A stretch of DNA of 64,000 nucleotides from Boesenbergia rotunda (taxonomy: Eukaryota; Streptophyta; Magnoliopsida; Zingiberales; Zingiberaceae). Position numbers and translations under genes: made by a program. Positions within the stretch are counted from its first letter, which is position 1; the number at the start of each line of letters is the position of its first letter. The DNA is taken from positions 62,001 through 126,000 of the forward strand of contig JAGFNQ010005383.1 of assembly GCA_024364735.1 (NCBI GenBank), read 5' to 3'. The notes below the pieces were generated by a model. It was not told where the DNA came from. It made no database searches and saw only the letters and a list, made by a program, of their open reading frames with translations. Positions 22,847 through 31,234 of the stretch are shown one piece after another.

Positions 22847-23743
22847 ATGTCATCTAACACGTCAAATACTCTCTCTCTGCGATCCGTCCTTGAGAAGGAC
22901 AAGCTCAATGGAGCTAATTTCCTGGACTGGTACAGAAACTTAAGGATAGTCCTCAAACAAGAACGAAAACTGTATGTCCTAGGGCAATCTATTCCAGAAG
23001 CACCAGCCGCTACCGCTACCCATGCCGAAAAGGATGCTTACAAGAAGCATCAGGATGATGCACTTGATGTATCATGACTTATGCTTGCCACCATGAACTC
23101 TGAGCTTCAGAAGCAACATGAGAACATGAATGCACATGAGATGGTTGAGCATCTAAGGCAACTTTATCAAGGGCAAGCTAGCCATGAGCGGTTTGAGGTG
23201 TCTAAAGCCCTATTTGCATGCAAGATGCAAGAAGGAACTCTTGTAGCAACTCATGTACTCAAGATGATTGGGTATGTCGAGAACCTTGAAAGACTAGGAT
23301 TTCCACTGGGCCAAGAATTGGCAACGGACCTTATCCTACAATCGTTGTCGGAGGGGTATAATCAATTTATCATGAACTACAACATGAATGAAATTGACAA
23401 GCCTTTTCCTAAGATGCTCAACATGTTAAGAACTGCTGAACCTAATCTCAAGAAAACCAAAACCAGTAATGTACTGATGGTACAAAAGGGCAAAGGCAAA
23501 TGGAAGCCTAAAGGCAAGGGTAAGACCCAAGCCAAAGGCAAAGCCAACTCTACTACATCCAAGGATAAAGATAAGGTGCCTAAGGAAGGATCCTGCTTCC
23601 ACTGTGATGAGACCAGACATTGGAAGAGGAACTGCAAACATTACCTGGAGGAAGTAAAGAAGAAAAGAAGTGAGACTTCTGCTTTAGGTATTTTTGTTAT
23701 AGAAGTCAATCTATCTATCTATTTTTCTTGGGTATTAGATACT
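22847..23743 (+). pseudogene. gag: B gag and start of protease
   Basis: ATG at 22847 (MSSNTSNTLSLRSVLEKDKL). The capsid region has LNGANFLDWYRNLRIVLKQE and NYNMNEIDKPFPKML, cut by one in-frame TGA at 23075-23077. A Lys-rich linker (GKGKWKPKGKGKTQAKGKAN) precedes a zinc knuckle (CFHCDETRHWKRNC) in which the usual Gly before His is Arg. The frame reaches the protease site WVLDT, and the insertion of element N falls immediately after the Thr of the DTG triad. The frame resumes without a shift at 33933. Confidence 0.92.
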
Positions 23744-26435
23744 TGATAAGTGTCATTTTGTTGATCATTTTATATGTTTAAATCTGTGTTTGACCCATAT
23801 TTTACTTGTGTAATTGTGAATTTACCCTAGGTTCTAGGATTTATATTCTTTTTTGGACTTTATTGCAAATTTTGATATTTTCGAGTTGTTTTGTCACTAA
23901 ATTTTTGATCTACTTTTATAGGCTTCAAATGATCAGGGACCTAGGTAATGATGGGTCAAGGTTGAGTTAAAAGTGGACCAGATCAAAGGAATCAAGCGTC
24001 AATTCATTTGGACCGTCCGATGCAAAGATGGTTAGATCTAGACTATTTGAGGGCTTCTGATCAATCCGAGCTGGGATTAAGGCTAATCAAGTGATCAGAT
24101 CAAGATCTGAAAGTTTCAGCTAAATCAGAGACCATCTAGCCGTTGGATCATGATCGGAGTGCTCTAGGCCATCCATATAAAGATCAAGGTGATCTGGATC
24201 ATCCGTTGGAGATCTGGCAGATCTGAGCTACCACGAGGATGATCCTGACCTCTGATCAAGATCTGAAAATTTTGAGTCAAATCGGACGAAGATCCACCGT
24301 TGGATTAAGCGGAATCAATCTCAGCCGTCCACTGTTTAACCATTTAAACTGCTTTCAGCCCTGTTCTCAGATCGGTCGCGACCTCACATTTCTTCAGCTC
24401 GTTCTTCTTCATTTCTTCATGGTTTTCTTTCAAATTTCTTCCATCAGAGGCGTGACCAACTCGATCAGCACCTCGAATCAAGATTTGGATCATTGGGAGA
24501 GAGTTTCATGGCGATTTTAGCTCGGAATTGTGCCGGATGCAGAGCTTCTTGAGGGTTTTGGCAGTTATGCGATTTGAGCTCTTGGATCTCAACCGCATCC
24601 ATTTCCTTCCATCTGAGTCATCTGTAGGGGTCCTAGGATGAGCTCAGATGATTTCCAAATCATCATCTCAACATTCCACACCGAGATCTAAGAGTTTGAA
24701 GTGGAATTTTCCAACTGTGAGCAGTTTCGAGCAGATCTGAAATTGGAGCTTATTTTTCATTGATTTGTGAGTTTAAGGGGTTTTTGGCTTGCCCTTGCGT
24801 GACGAACAAGGAGGTCTTGAATCAAGGAATGATCGAGGCTTAGTTTTAATCGAATTTTTCTATTTTCATAGCTGTAATTTTAGTTTCTGCAAAGTTGTTC
24901 TTGTTCTGTTTTGTATCAGCGATTCCATTTTCATTTCTGAATTTTTCCAGTTGCAATTAGGTTCTATATTGCAAGTATGATTAGTTAGTGAACTTGTTCA
25001 GCGATCCATTGTATTCAATTTCAATGAATTCTTAGTTTTCCGCTTGCGATTCAATCCTATTATCAGTGTATCACCCTGTTTTCTGCACATTCCATCTTAG
25101 ACTGAATTTTTCAGTTTATTTCAGTTTCAATTCGGGTCTAGTTTAATTCCAGCAATTGAGAACAACATTAGTTTGATATTGAATTGATTTGAGTTTGTGT
25201 AGAAAGTAGTTTTACTTCTGCATTTACAGTCAGATTGTTTTGTATCAATTTTATTCCAGCAATGTGATTTCTGTAAACTCACTTTCCATATTTGCTACTG
25301 AGTTAAATTTCTGCACTTTTCAGTTCTTGTTTCTGAGAATGTATCAAGGGAGCTTATTTAGTGATTAATAGTTTTCAAATTCAGCTTACTTTTGATTTCG
25401 GAATTTGCATATCAGTTCTACAGCTGACTTTCAGCTATTTCTGCAATTCTGCTCAATCATGTCTTGAACTTAAATTCTCTTCATTGTGAATCAGTTTTAT
25501 TTCAATAAATTTCAGCTGATAGTTTTGCATTTGTGTCAAGTAAACATCAGTATTGCTTAAGTTCTCTGAATTTAGAGGAGTGAACTCAAAATCAGCTGGT
25601 AATTGTTGTTTCCGAATTCAAATTGTTGTTGCCCCTCTACACTGCTTCTCTATTTCTGAATACATGTTTCAAATGAGTTGTTTCTGAATTAGTCAGCTCT
25701 ATCCTTGTAGTTTCCAGTTTATAGCTTTTGTAGCTAGTTTCGACCAATTAGTCTCACTTGCCTTGTTGGTTTGATTCATGAGTTTGTTTGTTTCTTCACT
25801 AGATCATTATTTCCATTTCTGAATTTCTGTCTTTATGCTCTGAATTCCTGTTTTTAATGTCTGCATTCCTCCATTTGTTCATGCATAACTTTCAATAATG
25901 TCTTGTCTTTCAAGTAGCAGTGATCAGTTTTAATGCAGAGTTGTAAGTCTCGGTTTTGGCACTTAGTATCATCTTGGCACATCATATTCTTTTATTCCTT
26001 GTAGATCAAGTGTTTGTGTTAACCCTGCTTCTAAAATTCGTTTAAGCATTTGTTTAAACATTAGACAACAGCCTTGTTTCTAAAATTTAGTAAAGTTGCA
26101 TTTGCCAATTAAGTTTTCTATTAATTGATGTCATTAGCTGCCATTACCATGGTAAGTTTCTTTAGTTAATTTTACTCTCTTTGCATTGAGTTTTCATTTC
26201 TCATTACAAAAACCAAACCCATTTCTTATTTGAAACCCAAAAAAATATTAACGACACATAAACTCGAGCACAAATCGAACAACTTGAACTAGCCCTTGGA
26301 AAAATACGACCTGTGGCCCTTACTACGTTTTTATTCTTTGATTGCAAAAAGGGTTTCCAGCACATTTATAAATTCTAAATTCTGATGGATCCACACATTT
26401 CGTGACAACTTTTATTAGCTAAATTGGGTCCATCA
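23744..26435 (+). repeat. N 5' LTR, 2692 bp
   Basis: Starts TGATAAGTGTCATTTTG and ends GGGTCCATCA. It is rich in Phe/Leu-poor, T-rich non-coding sequence with repeated tttctg and gatcagatc-like words. No long frame is credible. The boundaries are fixed by the duplication atact and the primer site. Confidence 0.95.
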
Positions 26436-26441
26436 AATTTT

Positions 26442-26459
26442 TGGCGCCGTTGCCGGGGA
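26442..26459 (+). other. N primer-binding site (tRNA-Asp type)
   Basis: tggcgccgttgccgggga, six bases after the LTR end. This is the classical Athila primer site, complementary to the 3' end of tRNA-Asp, and shows plus orientation. Confidence 0.9.
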
Positions 26460-26598
26460 ACATACTAGTTGAGTTGTTTGATTTTTGCTTGTATGCTTTT
26501 GGACATATCATTGGGTTCTATTTTATTTTTCTTTATCTCTTGTATACGGTTGCTGCCATTTTTTCTTGTTTGTTTTGTGACAGGGATGCAAAATCAAA

Positions 26599-27417
26599 AT
26601 GTGGTCACCAGAGGACTGTAAAGAGATCACAAGTGCACTGTCAGAGTTAAAATTTTGGTTGAATCATTTGAATCAACAAATAACCAACAGGCCTTCATCT
26701 ACTTACCAGCCACCATTACAACAATTCGAGCAACCACAGCAATTCCAACAATTTCAGCCGGATTTTCAGCCAAGTCTATCAAATTTCCAGAATTTTCAGA
26801 ATGGGCAGCCACTATTGCAAAATTTTCAGCCCAATCAACCAAATTTTCAGCAAGAGTTTCAGCCCCAGTTTCAGCAATTTCAGCCTTCTAATCCGAATTT
26901 CCAGCCTACATTTCAGCAATTTGAACCTCAATTCCAGCCATATCAACAGGGGCAGCAAGTGTGTCAAACATTTCAGCAAGATCCGCCTCAAAACCAGCCA
27001 TTTTATCAGCCCACACAACCCTTGAATCAAAATTTTCAGCCTTACAACCAAGGGTTTCAAAATCAGAATTTTCAGCCCTTGCTACAGAATTTTCCACACC
27101 AAAATCAGAACTTTCAAGGCTACAACTCCCAGCAAAGTTTCCAAGAATATCAGCCCTTTAATCAGCCTCAACAGCCATGTTTTCAACCAAATCAGCAAGC
27201 TCAAAATTTTCAGCCTACTTCATCCTTTCAAAATCAGTCAAGGAGCTATGCTAACCAAGGAGGCTTTGAGAATCTTAATGAGAATGAGGCACAACAACAA
27301 AGAATAGAGGAGATTTATCAACAAGTTGTACAATATCATCAAAAGCAGCAAAGGCTTCAAGACATCGAAAGAGGCGTTGGACAAATTTCTAGTCAAATGA
27401 ATCAAATGTCAGTTTAA
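26599..27417 (+). CDS. N ORFa: Gln/Asn/Phe/Pro-rich repeat protein, unknown function
   Basis: A 272-residue frame from an ATG 139 bp after the primer site, where gag would normally lie. Residues 1-35 form a short possible helix (ALSELKFWLNHLNQQI). Residues about 36-215 are dozens of imperfect QFQP/NFQP repeats, for example QNFQPNQPNFQQ, giving a low-complexity, prion-like composition. Residues about 216-272 look like a coiled coil (RIEEIYQQVVQYHQKQQRLQ). There is no zinc knuckle or recognisable capsid fold. It ends at TAA (27415-27417), but the same frame continues open into ORFb. It may descend from the Gln-rich part of an Athila gag or be unrelated; I cannot decide. Confidence 0.6.
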   Translation: MWSPEDCKEITSALSELKFWLNHLNQQITNRPSSTYQPPLQQFEQPQQFQQFQPDFQPSLSNFQNFQNGQPLLQNFQPNQPNFQQEFQPQFQQFQPSNPNFQPTFQQFEPQFQPYQQGQQVCQTFQQDPPQNQPFYQPTQPLNQNFQPYNQGFQNQNFQPLLQNFPHQNQNFQGYNSQQSFQEYQPFNQPQQPCFQPNQQAQNFQPTSSFQNQSRSYANQGGFENLNENEAQQQRIEEIYQQVVQYHQKQQRLQDIERGVGQISSQMNQMSV

Positions 27418-27450
27418 GGTGACCCTAGTGCAGGGCCAAATCTTTCTTTA

Positions 27451-28815
27451 ATGGATCTTGCAATTTTAGAAGAAGAAGAAGAAGAATACATTAAAGTCTG
27501 GGCACCTACAGCATGCATTCCTCCGGAGACTCCTATTCAAAATCCAATTCCCAATTTTTCAGCTCCAGAAGAAGAAACTGAAGCTCCACATGACCATTCT
27601 AGACTTTTATTTTCTGATGATAGTGTTGTTAGTGGTCCTAATTTTTCTAATGTTGTTGTTGCAGATATTGTAGAAGAAGCATGCAGAGGAGATGATTCCA
27701 TAGGTGTAGGGGATTGCACTAAGCCCCAGGGACCACCACAAGATTTAGAGAATGAACCAGAAAGTGTAGGGACTTGCATGGTGGAAGCAAGCACCCAAGG
27801 ATCACCAGTTGATTGTCCACCAGAGCCTGAGGCTGAAGAGGAGCATGAACATGACCAGGAGGAGACCACAGATACACCTTCAGGTATTATCCAGCACGCT
27901 CAGGTAAGTATTTCTCCTTTTTGTTCAGAAAAATGCAGCGAGGTACCTAGTGCTAACTTTATTGATTCTGATGAATTTATTGATATACCTTGTGTAGAGA
28001 TTGTTTGTGAAAATACAATAGAGGTACCAAACATTGATTTCATTGATCGTACTGCATTACTTGATACATCTCTTGCTATGGATAGCGAAATAATTTTAGA
28101 GGCACCCATAATGGATGTAGTTTGTTATGATGATATTCTTGATACATATTATGTTGATAGTGAAAAATTTTTAGAAGAGCCTGAAATTGAAGTTGTTTAT
28201 TATGAAGAATTTCTTGCTATTTCTTATGCTGAAATTGAGTGTGAAAAACTTTTGGAGGTACCTGAGATTGATTTGATTGGCTGTGGAACATTTCTTGATA
28301 CACCTTTGATGGATTTTGATTGTCAAAAATTTTTAGAAGAACCTGAAATTGAAGTTGTTTATTGTGAAGAATCTCTTGTTATTTCTTATGCTGAAATTGA
28401 ATGTGAAAAACTTCTGGAGGTACCTGAAATTGACTTTATTGACTGTGACACTTTTCTTGATGTATCTCATATAGAACATGCTTGTGAAAAATTTACTGAG
28501 GTACCCAAATTTGATTTTATTGGATGCGATGCATTTTTAGATACATTTTATGTAGAGATTGATGATATTGCACTTATTTCTTACCCTGCACGCTTGAGGG
28601 AGGTCTTACATGGTTTTGCAGGGTCCAGAAGACTACTGGAATGGGTACTCCACCTAAACAGTCTCCGACCTCCTGGAAGGTTTTCCAAAAAGAATAAAGA
28701 GGGAGGAGATGATCTTACTTTAACTTATAGCACTCCACCTCTGAAGTGGCTATTGTACTTAAATCATCTTCGGCCACTTGGACAGTTTATTGCGAAGAAT
28801 AAGTGTGGGGAGTAA
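27451..28815 (+). CDS. N ORFb: acidic protein with eight ~27-residue repeats, unknown function
   Basis: 454 residues, in the same frame as ORFa and separated from it by one stop plus 11 sense codons. Residues 7-12 are six Glu. Residues 1-150 are acidic and disordered-looking. Residues about 159-372 are eight tandem repeats of 25-27 residues with consensus near CEKLLEVPEIDFIDCDTFLD; several begin with Cys and all are strongly acidic. The end turns basic and holds two copies of a W-x-L-x-L-x2-LRP motif (LEWVLHLNSLRPPGRF at 396-411, LKWLLYLNHLRPLGQF at 431-446). No known domain is recognised. Intact repeats and few breaks suggest recent constraint or simply youth. Confidence 0.6.
   Translation: MDLAILEEEEEEYIKVWAPTACIPPETPIQNPIPNFSAPEEETEAPHDHSRLLFSDDSVVSGPNFSNVVVADIVEEACRGDDSIGVGDCTKPQGPPQDLENEPESVGTCMVEASTQGSPVDCPPEPEAEEEHEHDQEETTDTPSGIIQHAQVSISPFCSEKCSEVPSANFIDSDEFIDIPCVEIVCENTIEVPNIDFIDRTALLDTSLAMDSEIILEAPIMDVVCYDDILDTYYVDSEKFLEEPEIEVVYYEEFLAISYAEIECEKLLEVPEIDLIGCGTFLDTPLMDFDCQKFLEEPEIEVVYCEESLVISYAEIECEKLLEVPEIDFIDCDTFLDVSHIEHACEKFTEVPKFDFIGCDAFLDTFYVEIDDIALISYPARLREVLHGFAGSRRLLEWVLHLNSLRPPGRFSKKNKEGGDDLTLTYSTPPLKWLLYLNHLRPLGQFIAKNKCGE
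28801..28812 (+). other. Polypurine-tract-like motif, copy 1
   Basis: aagtgtggggag, matching the true polypurine tract before the N 3' LTR except for one G. It lies at the ORFb/ORFc junction. Confidence 0.5.
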
Positions 28816-29000
28816 TGCAAAATAAAATTGAGCAAATGAAGGAAATATTTTCAGCTACTCCTACTCCTCCACTACCAAGATGGAGATTATTTCTAGATAG
28901 ACTCCGACCGCCAGAAATAAAAGGGAGTTTACTTTTTCTTGCATTTTCTTTCATTGCCTTTTTCCTCTTTATGCTTGTTAGAAGTAGAATTTTCTTTTGA
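28815..29000 (+). CDS. N ORFc: small single-pass membrane protein starting at a TAATG overlap
   Basis: 61 residues. The stop of ORFb (TAA, 28813-28815) overlaps the ATG at 28815-28817 by one base. The frame has a third copy of the LRPP motif seen in ORFb (PRWRLFLDRLRPPEIKG), then a strongly hydrophobic run (SLLFLAFSFIAFFLFMLV) and a basic tail. It may be translated by re-initiation, or it may be the former C-terminus of ORFb displaced by a frameshift; the shared motif favours the second. Athila elements are known for membrane-segment env-like frames, but those lie downstream of pol. Confidence 0.45.
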   Translation: MQNKIEQMKEIFSATPTPPLPRWRLFLDRLRPPEIKGSLLFLAFSFIAFFLFMLVRSRIFF

Positions 29001-31220
29001 AATGAATTCTTGCTAATAAATGCATGAGTATAGTAGAATTAATAAATAGGCATTGTAAATGTCATTTTATGTCTTTTGGGAACTTTTTCTTCATGAGTAG
29101 GAATAAATGTATCCCTTTAGGTTATCTTGATAACATTTTAGAGTCTTTTGAAAACAAATTAAATTTGGTTGTTAAAACTTAGAATTTGAGCTCATGGATG
29201 AAATCTTGGATGCTTGAGTACTACTTGGCCATGGATTCTTGATTGAGGACTTGAGATGAATTATTTTTACCTAGTGAGGGTTAGCCTTATTTTTGTGACA
29301 CATGCATGTGATTATACTCTAGAACTTGCTTAGGTTCTTTCAAAATCATATTTCAATGATTGGATCACATCTATAGAGGCTAATAAATTTGTTTCTCTTT
29401 TCATATCAATTCTTGACAATATTCATGTTCTTTGTATTTTTCTTCCCTTATCTTCTACTCTTAACCATGCTTTTCTAGGGACTTGTTTGTTTGGGGATGT
29501 TCTTTGATGCTATTTTGCCCGAGATGGACAAAAGATTAAGTGTGGGGGAGTGGCTAGTGTTGATGGAAACATTTTAAAAAAACAAAGTTCATTTCATTTT
29601 TGAGTTGAAGCCAAAAGATACCCAATTGAGTGGAACTTGGTATCAAGATAAATGGGAGTTCAGTTGTGAATTGGAGGTGAATTGGATCTAAAGAAATCTC
29701 AATTAGAAGAAATGGCACACGGAAAAAAAAACAGGAAAAAACAGAGAAAAAAACTGTGCCATGAAAAAATTTTGAAAGCAATGGAGTTTGTAGCACTTGG
29801 GAAGTAGGAATTATGGAAGATAAAATCAGTGATACTTTGCTAAAGTCTGAATTTGAGTTGTAAGTTTAACTTGAAGCAGGAAATCTGTGCAGAATTGAGG
29901 AACCAAGGTGGAAACAAGTGAAGGAAAAAAAAATCTGTGTAAAGGAAAAAAATCAGGAATTTTGTGCCAAAGTGAAAGGTTTGTATGAAATTGTTTCGGC
30001 TACTCTTATAGGAGCTGAATTGCAGTCAATGGTTGCTGAATTCAGTGAAGAAGAAGGAAACTGAGGCCAGGTGGAAAAGAAATGAGCAGAAAAAAAAAAA
30101 GAGAGAAAAAAAACACTCACAAAGGAAGCAAAGTATCAAGCCATTTAGTGGAAGAAGATAATCTGAGAATCTGAATAATCTGAGCTGAATAAGAAATCAG
30201 AAAACTGTAAGGATGAAGAGTTTGATGCTTCGGGATCTGACTGAATTGCCTTGGAGCTGAACAGAAAAAAAAAATAGAAAAAAAAGTGGGAAAACAGAAA
30301 AAAAAAATAGAATTTTGAGTTTGGTTTCTTGAGTGCTCTAGATCTGGGAGAAGTTTGGAAGCTATTGGTTTTGAGAAATCAGATAGGAATAAAAAGAAGC
30401 TACAATTGAAATAAGGAAGTCAGCAGCTCGGAAAAGAAACAGAAAAAAAAAACAGTTTAAAAAAAACAGTTTGGAAAAAACAAGGAAGCAAAAACCAAGT
30501 GGCACACCATTGACTTGGTACCATAAATCAATGAAGATAGTCTTATCCACGTGGAGATTTGCTCCATTACATTCTGATTTCAGTAGAGGTAGGAAAGAAG
30601 AAAAAAAAATTCAGAAAAGGGAAAAGGAGGAAACAAGTTGGCACGCAAGAAGAAGAAATTGGCACAAAGGATTTATTGAATTCTTTTCATAAGATTGTTG
30701 AAGGGCATTGCAAAGACTCATTCCATCCCACTTTGGACTTCATTATATGGACTGAAAAGAGGGCAAAAGGGCATCAAGAATATCCTTAAGCATTCAAGTC
30801 TTCCATTCCATCAAATTTGCTATTTTCATGTTTTTCATTTCATTTTTTACCATCTTCTATATCTTTCATTTTTGAATACGCTTTTATAGAAGTTGATTCT
30901 AATCATGAATAATGGTAGAGAGTAGATAATGAGCAAGCTTATGGTAGTGCAAGAAGCATGTGTGTATGAGTGAGCTCCAATTTCATCATGAAGAGAGCCA
31001 CCAAGAGTTTCCCTTGAGAGGTTAGTGAGTGAAATTCATCTCAATGAATCATGAAGGTTGAAATTGTTAAGTTGTTGATTTAAGGACAAGATACTAATCC
31101 ATAGAATTTAGATTTTTGAGAATTAACAACCCTAGGTAATTTCTTTTCAATTGCTTCTACTTATGTTTGGAAATAAACTAGGGGATACACATTTAGTACT
31201 TTTGCGAGACGCTCAAGCCT
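29001..31220 (+). other. N 3' interior: A-rich, no gene
   Basis: No credible reading frame. From about 29560 to 30620 the plus strand has many runs of 6-10 A separated by short purine-rich words (cagaaaaaaa). Frames of 60-80 residues here are Lys-rich artefacts. The last 350 bp (30890-31230) are conserved in inverted form at about 62927-63290. Confidence 0.7.
29538..29550 (+). other. Polypurine-tract-like motif, copy 2
   Basis: aagtgtgggggag, identical over 13 bases to the tract at 31221-31233 and followed by TGG. It could act as an internal plus-strand primer. Confidence 0.6.
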
Positions 31221-31234
31221 AAGTGTGGGGGAGT
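31221..31234 (+). other. N polypurine tract
   Basis: aagtgtgggggagt directly before the TG of the 3' LTR at 31235. The same motif is found inverted beside a related LTR at 62927. Confidence 0.85.

Noticed and set aside
26655..27161. Long alternative frames on both strands overlapping ORFa
   Set aside because: Shadow frames created by the periodic caattttcag-type repeat; ORFa has the best start and composition and continues in frame into ORFb.
26599..29000. Captured host gene fragment in element N
   Set aside because: Considered, because non-autonomous elements often carry host gene pieces. I recognise no host protein family in the frames and see no exon-like structure, so I do not claim it.
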